A stretch of DNA of 64,000 nucleotides from Aurifilum marmelostoma (GCA_027559495.1 JAMXSV010000017.1:248001-312000); one strand, 5' to 3'; positions 12,690 to 25,754 are shown, counted from the first letter of the stretch. Made by a program: numbers and translations. The notes: generated from the sequence alone by a model not told the origin.

Positions 12690-15275
12690 CTGAGACGGGT
12701 GGCATTCTCTGTTTTAGAATAGGCGTTGGGGAGTATGATAGAAATAGATACCAATTTGACGCATTTACTGCTACTGTATCAAGTACAAGAAGATCTTGCC
12801 AAATGATAGTCCTTTGTGAGTCTGTGCTGTGATGTTAAGTGAAAGTCTGTGGTGTTTATATACAGTCTTGTTAATTTCTCGAGAACATATGGAATCAACT
12901 GTCCTAGAGTTAATTAGCGTCGAGAACATTTCATGGTGTCTTGTAGGCATTCTATTCATGTCTCTGCCAAAGAAGCTGCTACAATGTTCATCTGCACTGT
13001 CCCTCACAATAGGGTGTTACCAACGTATCAAAAATCCACATTCCCATCCGTAGGAAAATACCTATTATTCTTGGTCAAGCAGTCCAAGCGTGCATGTTGG
13101 TCACTGTGCTGTGGGACGAACGCAGATTGCTGCTCGGGCTTGACTTCACAATTCTACCACTGTATCCCTCAACCTCAACACTAAAGCATCACCAGTCATC
13201 GTCTACTTACCTTTTGACTTTTCAGACTCTTCGTTTGCGCATTTGACCCGAGTGAGAGGCCGGTATACTGTCTGAAAGAGAGCAGTGCGCTACTAGATTT
13301 CGTCAATCCTTGACCAGACTCGGTCCGACTGTAGATTACATAGGCCTGATTCACATAAGCCAAAGCCTCAGACGTTCAAGCCTGATATCTAGCTCCTGCT
13401 AATCATAGATTGCTTCAGAAATGTACGTTGGGCAGCCCTATTACCCTCTGCTTTGGTTGTTTCTCGGAGTGTTCTACTCGTTCTCAGGTTTACTGCCTAT
13501 GGACAAGTCAGATATCAAGTACTTCTTAGCCCGACTCACGGTAATATGCAACAATTACCAATCCAAAGCTGGATTGGCCATAGAAATTCCACTTCCCCTT
13601 GCATTACTGCTATGCCTAAACCAGGCCGGTTTCTTATGATTTCGCAGTACCTTGTTATAGGTGTTGCGATAGTGTGTCTTTGGCTGCTGTAGCATCTCTC
13701 TTCGCTTGTCTCCTTCTGAGACCACAGGGATAATGGAGAGGGTCATGGCTGACTTAGCAATGCCGTTGAGCCTTGGCTATGCGTTGGAGTGTAGTGACAT
13801 TGTGGTGCGGTCTCTAAGACTGCTCGGCATGGTGAACCGAGAAAAGCTGGGAACTTGCCGCTACCCTACCTCGCCCATACATCTGCATGTTTCTCAGCCG
13901 AATACAAATTATTGTCGTCTAGGTATGACTAGATACTGTTCTTGGGTATGCCAACAAATCGCCACGAGTCTTTTATCCAGGACTGTACCTTTTGACCTGA
14001 CAGTATACAAGTTTCATAAAGACCTGGTGGTGGCTCGATGGAGGTCCTGTTGCGATTGGACGGGAATGAGTGCCGGGATGGATGCTGAAGGGGCCTGAAG
14101 GGGGCTGAAGAGATCTGAACAATTCAACGAAGTGTCGTCTGGTGCTGCTGGTCTTCTTCTCTCGGATCATGTGTATTCTGTAAAGAGAGACCGACAGCCT
14201 GCTAGACGCTGCATTACAGCGCATCTCTTCTCCTTTCTCTAGAAATAAAAATCGAAGGGCAGCAGATCAGTCACTATTACATGGAAGACGTACATCAGGT
14301 CCCTTACCTTGCCTAGCAATCTGAAACATACAATGTGATATTCTTAAGCGCACATATGCAGTGGTTGGGTCCTCTGGGATGCACATCAGATTGACCACAG
14401 TTGCACCCACTGTGTTGTCGGTATGAACGGTGCTCTCTGTCATCAGAGGCTACTGGAAAGGGAAGCCCCTGACCAAGGAGGGAGCGGCCCTGTTTTGGCG
14501 TGTCTAGGTGGCACGGAACCCTGTAATTACAGGGTCTGACTTGATGTTACAGTGTCCAGGGCCCTTCTACGCCCAGGGTTGTACTGTGACTAAAATGCGG
14601 GGGCGGGTCACCAACCTTGGGCGTGTCATTGCGTGTTGCTCCTGCTACGAATGCTACCTCGAACCCGCGTCGCACCTCCATGCCATGCATGGCCTGATTC
14701 CCCCCTCACCTCCATATCGAGTGAGGAGAAATCACAGCAAAGCTGTGTTTTGGGGTGTGCCGCACCAGACGCCAGATCTTCACTCGAGTTGGAGAGCAAC
14801 GCGGAAGAGGAGGGGTAAAGCGGTTAGACAGGGTTGATCGGCCCTTTCTTCCTGCCTTTTCTGCCGAGAAAGTGCACACCAAGCCGGTTCATCTAAAACA
14901 ACACGTCCATCACAAGCCACGAGGCCGGCTCATCCGTCCTCCCTCCTCTTGTCTTTTTTGTTTACAGCCCATTCCGCTTAGCCTTTCGCTCTTCCCTCCA
15001 TTGCTCTCATTGTTGCCCTCCCTTTCTGCGCAGATGTGAGCTCTACAGGCTCTCGATCTCGTGTGAGCAGTCCAGGGCTCATCAGTTTCAGCGTTTCGCT
15101 TTGCTCTTGTCTATCGTCAAGCGTCTCTGCTTGGTCCCTTGGACCTTTCGACTAGACTATATACTGCAATGCTCTAGATCAGCCTCGTGTCGCCAGTGGA
15201 TGATCCATATCGACTGAGGTGTGTCTGTCACGCAGACTGCAGGCGGTCATTTCGCCTTGTCCGATATCGCCAGAC
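12690..15275. other. Long intergenic region
   Basis: About 2.6 kb between two plus-strand genes. It includes the GT61 3' region and the transhydrogenase promoter and leader. The open frames seen are short, AT-rich and without domains. The stretch 14930-15060 is C/T-rich, typical of a fungal promoter or leader. Confidence 0.5.
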
Positions 15276-18200
15276 ATGTCTTGGCCTCTGTTCGGGCCAG
15301 CATTGGCCCACCGGGCTCATGTCTCCTACGCCCCAGCCGTGACCATCGCGTCTCTCCTCCTGGGCTCGTTCCGTGTTTTAGGTGAGCTTTCCGCAGGTGT
15401 CATCTCTTGTCGTCCACAAGGGATGGGCTGCCATCGCACGCGCATCTGCAGCACGGGGCTCTAATCACTCCCTCACAGATATTGCTCCTGTCCTCAACTG
15501 CCGGGCTCATCCCGCCCAGCAGCATAGTCGTCTGTTGCACTCGTCTTGTGGCCGGGAAAAGGTGCAGAGCTTCTCGTCCTCTCTCGCCCTTGCCATCCGC
15601 ACGAGGCAGCCGCTTCAGCTTGTCCGCCATGCATCCGTCCTGTCCAACATTCCGGCTCCCCCACCAGCAGCAGTAGCTTCTGGTGCCCAGTACTCCACCA
15701 AGGTCCTCCCCAAGACAACCCCGTACTCCAGTCTGACCATTGGCGTCCCCCGCGAGACTTTCACCAACGAGAGGCGCGTGGCTCTCACCCCTCAGAATGT
15801 CGCCCTCCTGCTCAAGAAGGGCTTCTCCAAGGTCCTCGTGGAGCGCGGCGCTGGCGCGCAGGCTGATTTCCCGGATGATGCCTACGAGAAAGCTGGTGCT
15901 ACCCTCGTGGACGGTGATTCTTCGGTCTGGAAACAGGCAGATATTGTCCTCAAGGTCCGTGGGCCAAGCCCCGCCGAGGTGGACAAGATGCACAAGGACC
16001 AGACCATCATCAGCTTCCTCCAGCCTGCGCAGAACAAGGACCTGGTCCAGAGGATCGCTGCAAAGAAAGCCACCGCGTTTGCCATGGACATGATCCCGCG
16101 TATCAGTCGAGCCCAGGTCTTTGATGCCCTGTCGTCTATGGCGAATATTGCTGGCTACAAGGCTGTTCTCGAGGCTTCGAACAATTTCGGCCGATTCTTG
16201 ACGGGCCAGGTTACCGCTGCTGGAAAGATCCCACCTTGTAAAGTTCTCATCATTGGAGCCGGTGTCGCAGGTCTCAGTGCCATCGCCACTGCGAGGAGAA
16301 TGGGTGCAATCGTCAGAGGTTTTGATACGCGTCCCGCAGCGCGCGAGCAGGTCCAGTCTCTCGGCGCCGAGTTCATCGAGGTCGACATCCAGGAGGATGG
16401 CTCCGGCGCTGGAGGCTACGCCAAGGAGATGTCCAAGGAGTTCATCGAGGCTGAGATGAAGCTCTTCACCGAGCAGGCTCGAGACGTCGACATCATCATC
16501 ACGACCGCGCTGATCCCTGGACGGCCTGCCCCCAAGCTCATCACCAAGTCCATGGTCGAGATTATGAAACCTGGCTCAGTGATCGTCGATCTGGCAGCCG
16601 AGGCTGGTGGGAATTGTGAGAAGACGGAACCTGGAAAGATGATCACGTATCGTGACGTCAAAATCATTGGTGAGTTGATGCTGGTCAAGGCATAATGAGA
16701 TACACGCCCGGTTCTGGCCCAAAGGGATACTTACACACACGCACCCACAGGCTACACTGATCTTCCGTCACGACTTCCAACACAGTCATCCACCTTGTAC
16801 TCGAACAACGTCACCAAGTTCCTGCTATCCATGAATCCTGCTGAGAAGGAATTCGGCGTCGATCTGGAAGACGAGGTTGTCAGGGGGTCCATTGTGACCC
16901 TGCAGGGCGACGTCCTCCCACCCGCTCCACGCCCAGCCCCGCCTCCACCTCCAGTTGCGCCCTCGGCCAATGCTGCCAAGGAAGCTGAAGTTGTTGCCCT
17001 GACTCCCTTTCAGAAGACTTCACGAGAAGTCGGTTTCGTCACTGGTGGTATGGCCACAGCTCTCGCTCTGGGCAAGGCGACAGGACCAGCGTTCATGGAC
17101 AATGTCTTCACCTTTGGTCTGGCTTCATTGATTGGGTACCGAGTTGTCTGGGGCGTAACGCCTGCCCTGCACTCACCTTTGATGTCCGTCACGAACGCAA
17201 TCTCCGGCATGGTCGGTGTCGGCGGTCTCTTCGTTCTCGGAGGAGGCTACCTGCCAGAGACTATCCCTCAGGTGCTTGGTGCTGCGTCGGTATTGCTTGC
17301 TTTCGTGAACGTCTCGGGAGGTTTCGTCATTACAAAGCGGATGCTGGACATGTTCAAGCGACCTACAGATCCGCCAGAGTACCCGTGGCTGTACGCCATC
17401 CCTGCGGTTGTCTTTGGTGGAGGCTACTTGGCCGCTGCCTCGACGGGAGCTGCAGGCCTGGTCCAGGCGGGCTACATGGTCAGCTCCATCCTGTGTATCA
17501 GCTCTCTTTCGAGCCTTGCGTCTCAGGCCACGGCGCGGATGGGCAACGTCCTCGGCATCCTTGGAGTTGGGTCCGGCGTGCTGGCGTCGCTGTTGGCTGT
17601 TGGGTTCTCTCCCGAGGTCCTGACACAATTTGGTATGCTGGCTACCATTGGTAGCGTTCTCGGCTTCCTCATCGGCAAACGCATCACGCCTACCGACTTG
17701 CCTCAAACTGTTGCTGCTCTTCACTCCGTCGTGGGTCTGGCAGCTGTTCTGACCTCCATAGGGAGCGTGATGGGCAGTCTCGACCATGTTTCGACACTGC
17801 ACCTCGTCACTGCGTACTTGGGTGTTCTTATTGGTGAGTATATCGATACGCAAAGCGCGAGAATACTACTAGGAACTGTAGCAACAGCAGCAGTGGCACC
17901 AGAAGCTAACATTTCCCAGGTGGCATCACCTTCACCGGATCCATCGTGGCGTTCATGAAGCTCGCCGCCAAGATGTCATCCCGCCCTCTCATCCTGCCCG
18001 GGCGACACGTCCTGAACTCTGGGCTGCTCGCAGCCAACATTGGCACCATGGGCGCCTTTGTGACCATGGCACCGGGCTCGCCCATGATTGCTGCCGGCGC
18101 ACTGGCTGCGAACACGGCCCTCTCCTTTGTCAAGGGATTCACGACAACAGCCGCTATCGGTGGCGCTGATATGCCTGTTGTCATCACAGTCCTCAACGCC

Positions 18201-19092
18201 TACTCAGGCTTTGCTCTGGTCGCTGAAGGCTTCATGCTCGAGAACTCACTGCTGACCACAGTGGGGGCCCTTATTGGCGTGTCTGGTTCCATCCTCTCGT
18301 ACATCATGTGCGTGGCCATGAATCGATCCCTCACCAACGTGCTATTTGGCGGTATCGCCGCCCCTCAGCAGTCCGACTTCAAGATCGAGGGCAGCGTTAC
18401 ACAGACCAGCGTCGACGACGTTGCAGACTCGCTGGTGAACGCCGAATCGGTCATCATAGTAGTCGGATACGGTATGGCCGTCGCCAAGGCGCAATATGCC
18501 ATATCTGACATGACCAAGATGCTGCGCTCCAAGGGCATCAACGTGCGGTTTGCTATCCACCCCGTCGCTGGTCGTATGCCTGGCCAGTGCAATGTCCTGC
18601 TGGCAGAGGCAAGCGTGCCATATGACATCGTGCTGGAGATGGACGAGATCAATGATGACTTTGGAGACACGGACGTCACGCTGGTCATTGGCGCGAACGA
18701 TACAGTCAACCCTATCGCCCTGGAGCCCGGCAGCCCCATTGCGGGAATGCCAGTCCTGCACGCCTGGAAGAGCAAGCAAACTTTCGTCATGAAGCGTGGA
18801 ATGGCGAGCGGATACGGTCAGTGAACCATTGTTGCCGTCGCCACTCATGGCCGTTTGACTGGATTTCCCCTACTGACCTTTTTCCCCCTTAACTAGCCGA
18901 CGTGCCGAATCCCATGTTCTACATGCCCGGAACCCGCATGCTATTTGGCGATGCCAAAACCAGTACAGACTGTGAGTGTCCCTGCAGATGGACAGAAATC
19001 CACAGTGGAAGCCTCTCTGAAGTATATGCTAATCTGGCCTGCCTCTCTTTGTAATAGCGCTGAAAGCTGCGATCGAGTCTCGAGTGTCTTGA
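15276..19092 (+). CDS. nnt: NAD(P) transhydrogenase, mitochondrial
   Basis: Six exons: 15276-15381, 15479-16669, 16751-17833, 17920-18816, 18897-18971 and 19058-19092, giving about 1128 residues. Each of the five introns interrupts after the first base of a codon. The long open frame begins at a GTG (15382), so the start was traced to ATG 15276 through an intron with donor GTGAGC and acceptor CACAG. A mitochondrial presequence of about 110 residues is followed by the PntA-like NAD(H) domain (GVPRETFTNERRVALTP; GAGVAGLSAIATARRMGA), a multi-helix proton channel, and the NADP(H) domain (VVGYGMAVAKAQYAI, AIHPVAGRMPGQ, MKRGMASGY). The enzyme couples proton entry across the inner membrane to hydride transfer from NADH to NADP+. 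The domain order matches the fused animal-type enzyme. Confidence 0.95.
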
Positions 19093-19856
19093 TATTCTAA
19101 TTCTAGCCCTCTGATTTTGTGAAGACGTAATTCATGCATATGACGAGGACTGCTATCTGACTGTCGGAGTTTGCTCAGACGGGGAGCAAAGACGTATTCT
19201 CCTTGATAGAATTCAGCCGTTGTCCAATCTGCGCCCTGATCACGTAGAGATGCTTCTAAGATAGTATTAGACGACTGGTTTTATCATTATTTTCAAGAAT
19301 CATATTCTTATTTGATACAATTTGTGATGGCCTACAGCAAGCCCCTAAAGCAAACCACAGTTTTTCTCGCCTGCAAGGATATGCAAGTTACCAGGAGCGA
19401 CAGATATCAGGGGTGGATGGCTGCAGGTTAGCCGGCTATCGGGATCTCGGGTAAGTATGCATTGAGCAACGTACGGTATGACTCTTACGGTGTGTCTTCC
19501 CCACAAAGTCTGTTCTATCTTCATCAAGGCGGCAAGGCCTGTATGCATCTCACATCCATTCTGGTGGCTTCGTATGCTGTATGCAGAATGAATCATTTTA
19601 TTATCTCGAATATGGAAACTGTTTGGTCTCTAGGGCACGTTGCAGACGCAGGATCTCTTGCCAACAGGGGACTGTATGAATTTGGTATAAGTAATACGAG
19701 GGAGGGTCTGTGGTCTCACAAAGGATCCCTCATCATGGGTGACCGACATTTCCAAGCATCCCACATCCTCACTCACGACCTCTGCTAGGCAGCATATTGT
19801 ATCGTCCAGCCTATTGTGCATCATCATTATTAACATAGGCAAACATCATTACTACG
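19093..19856. other. Intergenic
   Basis: About 0.76 kb between two plus-strand genes. Only short frames occur on either strand. It probably holds the transhydrogenase 3' end and the promoter of the acyltransferase gene. Confidence 0.5.
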
Positions 19857-21554
19857 ATGCAATCTCAGCAGACCCCTCCAGTATACCGGGTTCTCTCCAG
19901 CAAGAGGGTATTCCCAAGCTCAGCCCCACCCCCAGACAGCCCTACCACCCGCCTCTTGTCCATTGCCGACGCAACCAGCGCCCGCTTCTCCATCTGCGGA
20001 GCAGTCTGGCTCTACGAAGCCAGCCCAACCTCGCAAGGTCTCGTCACCCGTCTCGAGGCCAGCCTGGGCCACACTCTCAACGACTTCCGCCACCTCGCAG
20101 GAAGCCTGCGCTGGGCCCCAGCCGACACGCGCAACCCGGCCTACCCCAGATACGGACGGCCCCAGGTCACTTGGGATAGCATCAGCAGCGGCAGCAGTCC
20201 CGCTAGCGACCCGGGTGTGGTGTTTGCCCATGTGCACTACGATGCGACCCTCTCGTCCATCGTGCCCAGCGATGAGGAGCGCAGGACGAACAAGAAGGTC
20301 TGGCTGGCCACTGGGTTCCCGCAGGACGAGCTGCTCCTGCCGGGCTGCGACCTGGCGTTTGCGCCGCAGCTCTCGAGGTTCGAGGGGCTCCCGGTTGCGG
20401 GAGTGCAGGTGACTACCTTTGCGTGCGGGGGTTGGGCGGTTGGAGTGAAGATTACGCACTGCCTGTGTGATGCTGTGGGCTTGGTGAATTTTGTCAAGTC
20501 GTGGGCCGAGAGATCGCGGGTTTTGGGCGATTTTTGGGTCGGGGAAGGGGTGGGAGAGGTGGCTGCTGCTGCTGCTGCTGCTAGAGGTGAGTCGTCGACG
20601 ACGAGATCAATCTTCGACCCCAGTCTTCTTGACCAGCACGCCGGCGACATCAACCTTCCCGAGCCAGACGCCCAGAAGATCGCCCTTGCCAGGTCCCTCC
20701 CTCTTCTTCGCTACGACTGGTGGGACACAGAAGCTCCAGGGTATCCGTCCTGGGCGACCGCCGACACCCAGGCTACGCGGCCCAGCAACGAGGAGCTGCG
20801 TCACGCGAAGCTGAGCCCGGGCATGACGCCGCCCTGGCCGACGTGGGATCTCAGCAGGCCCGTGGACCATGTGCAGATCAGGTTCAGCGCCGAGGAGGTG
20901 TTGCGGCTGAAGCAGGCCGCACAGGCGAGCATGCCGGCCCGCTGTGAAGGGGTGGCAGCCGTGCACACCATCTCGCGCCTCGACGCGCTGCTCGCGCATG
21001 TGTGGATTCATGTGAACCGCGCGCGCCAGATGCACCTCTTGCCGGACGAGGCCGCTCACATGGCCATCACGCTGGGCCTGCGCGGCCGTGTGAACCCACC
21101 CCTGCCGGACACCTTTGCCGGCTCGCCCATCCTCCTGAGTCACGCCTCGATGCCCGGGGACGTGCTATGCGGCAGCGGTGGTGGTGGGGAGAATGCCAGC
21201 AGCCTGGGCAAGGTGGCGCTCACCATACGGCAGACGGTGGCGCAATTCACGCCCGAGGCGGTAGAGGCGTACCTGCACGACGCGGCGTACGAGGTCTGTC
21301 CGCAGAGGCTGTGGCAGGGGTTCTGCGGGAGCCGGTTCTGCTGTGTCACTTCCTGGACGCGGTCTGGGGCGTACGGGGTGGACTTTGTGGGCGGGGCCGC
21401 GGGGCCGCGGTATGTGCAGGGTCGGATGCCGCGGCTGGATGGGATCCTGCAGGTGTTGGACTTTGAGGATACTGGGGATATGGAGGTTAGTCTTGTGCTG
21501 ACCAAGGAGGATATGGGGAGGTTTCTTGGGGATGGGGGGGTTTGGGATTTCTGA
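19857..21554 (+). CDS. BAHD-type acyltransferase
   Basis: Single exon of 565 residues. The BAHD catalytic motif HxxxD is visible as HCLCDAVG near residue 201. A second, weaker landmark near the C-terminus reads VDFVGG, in the place where plant and fungal BAHD enzymes usually carry DFGWG. These enzymes move an acyl group from acyl-CoA to a hydroxyl or amine acceptor. Fungal relatives include trichothecene 3-O-acetyltransferase-like proteins, often in detoxification or secondary metabolism. No other biosynthetic genes flank it, so the acceptor is unknown. A loop rich in Gly and Ala (about 225-245) looks like a disordered insert. Confidence 0.85.
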   Translation: MQSQQTPPVYRVLSSKRVFPSSAPPPDSPTTRLLSIADATSARFSICGAVWLYEASPTSQGLVTRLEASLGHTLNDFRHLAGSLRWAPADTRNPAYPRYGRPQVTWDSISSGSSPASDPGVVFAHVHYDATLSSIVPSDEERRTNKKVWLATGFPQDELLLPGCDLAFAPQLSRFEGLPVAGVQVTTFACGGWAVGVKITHCLCDAVGLVNFVKSWAERSRVLGDFWVGEGVGEVAAAAAAARGESSTTRSIFDPSLLDQHAGDINLPEPDAQKIALARSLPLLRYDWWDTEAPGYPSWATADTQATRPSNEELRHAKLSPGMTPPWPTWDLSRPVDHVQIRFSAEEVLRLKQAAQASMPARCEGVAAVHTISRLDALLAHVWIHVNRARQMHLLPDEAAHMAITLGLRGRVNPPLPDTFAGSPILLSHASMPGDVLCGSGGGGENASSLGKVALTIRQTVAQFTPEAVEAYLHDAAYEVCPQRLWQGFCGSRFCCVTSWTRSGAYGVDFVGGAAGPRYVQGRMPRLDGILQVLDFEDTGDMEVSLVLTKEDMGRFLGDGGVWDF

Positions 21555-23257
21555 GGAGGGGGATGGGGGGAGAGAATTCTTGGGAGAGACAATGTGTATT
21601 GAATGTTCCCCCTCAGGAGATCAAGTGCATTTGTTGGACAAGGACCATTTTTTTCTAAAGGGTATATGATACTCTTGACTTTTTCTGTACAGTGGTCCAT
21701 AGTCTGAGAGTGTGTTAGAGGGGATGTGGGGATGTCAGTGGCCTAAAACGCTCCATCTTGTGTTTGTCTCAATGGTTTCAGGTACTGCTACCATATGAAT
21801 CTCTGCTGTGACCACCCAGAAATCCCTATATATTAAAATAGATCACCTTTGTGGTAACGGGAACAATAGATCATGCCCAGCCAGGTTGCAGAGAGGTTCA
21901 GTTGAACAAATGGATCTATATCACAAGGATATTTGAAGCATGCACTTGCGTGTTTACTGTGCAGTGAGTCCTGGGCTGTGCTGTACAACTCAAGTACGAA
22001 GTAATCATGAGCAAGAATCACTCACAACTGACACATGATATCTCTATAACGTCTTGGGAAACTGGCTGAGGAAGGCGAAGGAAGAACAGACAGCCAGATG
22101 GCCACACTATCTCGGATTGTTTAGGACCCTGGAGATTGGCTGGCCAGGTACCTATAATATAGCAGGCCGTGCAGGTCCTGGGCCAGTTACTCACTGGCTT
22201 TCAAGTAAAAACATAAGTATTTGATAGATCCTTTCACGAAGAGACGACAGTAGCTTGCCAAGGGTCTATATTGGCACACTTTATAGACAACAGGATCAAG
22301 GCGCCATAGTTGCTTCGATGTAGATTCCCTTCATTGATAGCATTGTCCCAAGATAAATGCATCAGTCTAATGACCACATAAACCTCTACTCGAGGATGAT
22401 TGCAATATATGCAGGTGCCTGTTCTGAACAGTGGGAGGTTACCACAGTCCACTTGTGACAAAGATGCCATCATCACCTGGCCTTTACTTATCGAGGGATA
22501 CTCTAAGCTGCCCAGGCAACAAAACCATTCATTCCTAGAGTAATACCCCACCGTTGGCTATTGTGAAGGTCCAGGCTATTGGAAGCTGGCAGTAAATTGG
22601 ATTACCTAAGTAGGTTCCCGAGCAAAGAGAGATTTCCCTATTTACATCGCGCAGCAAGTACAATTTACCTGGGTCCAGTGACGCAGCACTGCCATCTACT
22701 CTATTGACAATTACTGTGAATGCTCAGCCTTCCATAGACTACAGCCTCTGGGTGGACTTGTGTGGAGTAGACGCTAATCCATTCACATTGGCTGCCCCAT
22801 CGATAGATAGATATAAATATCGGTTTGCAGCTTCCTTTTGAGGCCAATAGACTCGATGTTGTTTCTTCACTCGACCACCCGACGTTATTGAGGACTACTA
22901 CCAGTTCCATCTCTCTACACCATACATCTCGACGCTCACTCTTTCCATCACACAGAGACCCAGTCCTCTTCTGCCTGAGTCCATACAACAAAGTACAACC
23001 TCAAGCAAGACCCTCGACCTTAAGTCTTGACAATACCCCAGTAACAGGTAATTGTCACTAGAACCCAACACAAGTGAGTCAACCCTTTCCATACCTTCCT
23101 GAACAATCCATGGGCCTCATCTCATTTCAGCTTGTCCAAAGACAATAGGGCATCTCTGTCAGCCTTGCCCATTGTCACCACTGCCCCGTTGAATGTCTGG
23201 TGCCATACTAACATATATAAGGAACCATACCAGCCACCTACAAATCCTTCTTCCACC
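21555..23257. other. Intergenic, with a possible 5'UTR intron
   Basis: About 1.7 kb, rather AT-rich, without convincing frames. Upstream of the next gene, GTGAGT near 23073 and a CATTTCAG acceptor ending near 23128 could bound an intron in the 5' leader of the Myb-like gene. A TATATAAG element also lies about 40 bp before its ATG. Confidence 0.4.
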
Positions 23258-24316
23258 ATGGCTCAATCCTCAAGCCACTCCAGCCAGTCCCAGGTGTCCG
23301 ATGGCGGTCGTCCCTCCTCAATCGGCAACCCCAATGACGGCGGCAACGCGGAACTCGTTCAGCCAGACGAGTTCCAGCCATATGTCGACCCGCAGTCCAT
23401 CCACCTGCCTCCCCAGCCAAACCAGCACCGGGCGAGGCATGGCACGTCGTATGGAATGGACGTGCAGGATATAATCAGCCGTCGTCAACCGATTGACTTC
23501 CCAGGCCTCGGGCTGCTGCGTACGAGTCCCGTCGCCGACCCGCAGCAGCCTGCCGGACCACTGCAATATCAGAACCAGCCTCCTGGTTCCAGCAGGGTCC
23601 GCGACCTCTCCGGTCTGCCTCAGTGTGGCTTGGACTATCTGGCCCGGTACGGGAACCACCCAGAGGGTCCCTACAATAATGGGATCCACCAAGCCCGCAT
23701 TGAGCAGCCTCACCCGGTGGAGGACGGTGGCCTGGACGAGGGGGGCAATATCTCGCCCGGTCCTGACGCCCAGCCACGGTCTGACGGCGAGGCTCAGCTT
23801 CAGTCTGGTAATAATGTCCAGCCTGATGAGGGGATGGTCCGCCTCGGCGACTTGGAGGTACCTGAGATTGAGGCAGCTGGTGTCGAACCTGTCAACGACC
23901 AGGCCCAAGCAGGCGACCGTCGAGCCAGCGACGGCCAACAGCAAGCCCAGCTCGCCGATGATATCAGCACAGGACCCCCCGCAGAGGCGTCACCTGCTAG
24001 CTCCAGCTCTCCTGGTTCCACTCCGTCTTCTCCTCCTCCAGCGATAGTCAATAACGTTCAACAGCAAGCTGCGAGGGGTCGTCGCAGGCCCTCGGGTCGC
24101 AGAGGCCAGGCTCGTCCTGGTGTCTGGACGAACGAAGAAGTGGAGCGCGCTCGTGCACTGCGGGACCAGGGCCTGACCATCGCCCAGATCGCCAGGGAGA
24201 TGGGCAGGACTGCCAACTCGGTCAGTGCCAGGCTGTGGCGGCTCGGTGGCGGAAATCCCAGGCGCGCCCAGGACGTGCGTCGTGCTCTCGGAGGAGGACC
24301 CAGGTCGGATGTCTGA
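23258..24316 (+). CDS. Protein with C-terminal Myb/HTH-like module
   Basis: Single exon of 352 residues. The start is the first ATG of the frame, in the context CCACCATGG. Residues 1-285 are low-complexity and polar, rich in Gln, Pro, Ser and Gly, and likely disordered. Residues about 288-325 form a compact helical module: WTNEEVERARALRDQG, then LTIAQIAREMGRTANSVSAR. This resembles Myb/SANT-like or resolvase-type helix-turn-helix repeats, with a Trp, an acidic first helix and a recognition helix containing NSVSARLWRL. It is inferred to be a nuclear DNA-binding protein; no target can be proposed. The short basic tail could help DNA binding or import. Confidence 0.75.
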   Translation: MAQSSSHSSQSQVSDGGRPSSIGNPNDGGNAELVQPDEFQPYVDPQSIHLPPQPNQHRARHGTSYGMDVQDIISRRQPIDFPGLGLLRTSPVADPQQPAGPLQYQNQPPGSSRVRDLSGLPQCGLDYLARYGNHPEGPYNNGIHQARIEQPHPVEDGGLDEGGNISPGPDAQPRSDGEAQLQSGNNVQPDEGMVRLGDLEVPEIEAAGVEPVNDQAQAGDRRASDGQQQAQLADDISTGPPAEASPASSSSPGSTPSSPPPAIVNNVQQQAARGRRRPSGRRGQARPGVWTNEEVERARALRDQGLTIAQIAREMGRTANSVSARLWRLGGGNPRRAQDVRRALGGGPRSDV

Positions 24317-25712
24317 TAGGGACCGTCATGGTTGGGGAACGCCTTTCTTGGGTCGTGTGGGATGATTTTGGGATGTTGGCGGTACTGTGGATGCATTGCT
24401 TGACATCTTCAAGGTGTTGCGCTGTGTGCAAAAGGTTTTCCACTGCTTGTACATCTCCCTTGAGCCACACTAGGCATAGTTTCGTCGGGAAGGAGAGAAC
24501 ACTCATATATGAGACATTTGTCGAGGAAGAGCTGGCAGCCGGATCGGATAGAGCAGCCAGTCGGGAGGAAAGCCATCAGATGAAAGAAGATCATGTTTTC
24601 TAGTACTGACTGGCTGATGGAAGTTTGTCCATCTGTAGAAAATGTTAGCATCACAAAAGCTTTGAGAGCATCCACTGAGAACTAACCTTTGCAAGGTATT
24701 CAAGATGAAACATAAGGATGGTGCTCAACTGCGATGTCGATCTCCAGAACCTCCAAAATCTCCCAGGTGTTGAGGGAGGCGTCGCTGTTCTTGGTGGCCA
24801 GCCGGAGTTACTTCGATAACGAGGTCTGGGGCTCGGACAAGAATGAGTATGAGGCTCGCCTGGTGGTCGACAAGGCTCGCACCGACTCGTGATCGCCTTA
24901 CAGCGGGAGGCGAAGGATGATATAGATATTGAGGAGCGCTGCAAGGTTTGGTTTCCCTCCCTGTGGCTGGTGAGGTGTTTCACCGAGTTGGGGGGGGTGG
25001 TCCGGTGTCGTAACGCGGACGCGTGCATTGATCATGAACTTATTGCTCGGTATCTTTCTACCTGAACTTAGCTGACCTATAGAGGCGTGTTGCGAAAAGC
25101 CGCGCAGTCGGCCTTGGTCTTGAGGGAAATGCGAAGGTCAGTAAGAATGAAAAACGTTTGAGAAGCAACACAAGCTCTTCCTCTACCGAATGAGAAATAG
25201 ACCTTGAGTATCCAGCCGAGATGTGACAAAGCAATAGGCCGTCTTGCGAGGTATCAGGTGTCGCATATGTCGTTCGAGATTCAAACGTCCTTTACGAATG
25301 GATCTTAGACATGGTGGAGAAGGAATGAAAAAGAAGAAAGAGGCAGTGTGTTTAGCGTATTTATATATCCCCTTGATGGTTGTTCACACAAGCATGTCCC
25401 ACGAATGCAGCGGCTTCTAGCTGGCTCCTCTCTCAGCAATTCTACAGGACAATATAAGCCCCGGCGGAAGTTGTCAGCGGAGCCACTTCTTTAAGTACAC
25501 TTGCGTAGGGTCGATAGTCTGAGATCGTCTACTTGTGAAGCTGGTGAGTCAATTCTTTAGAGAGAGGACAACATGATTACATTGAAGCAAACGAGAGCAA
25601 TGAACAATCAATGCAGAGATCAAAGGCAAGCAGAGGAATTGTGTGTGTTTCCATGTGAGTATTCCCAAGGTTGTGTAGATGGTTTGTGTGAGTATGTTTG
25701 TGTGAGTATGTT

Positions 25713-25754
<42 letters not shown>

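Noticed and set aside
15382..15478. GTG-started frame as the transhydrogenase N-terminus
   Set aside because: No in-frame ATG; a good donor/acceptor pair links exon 2 to ATG 15276 in the right phase.
17173..17853. 226-codon minus-strand frame in the transhydrogenase gene
   Set aside because: Antisense shadow of a conserved membrane domain.
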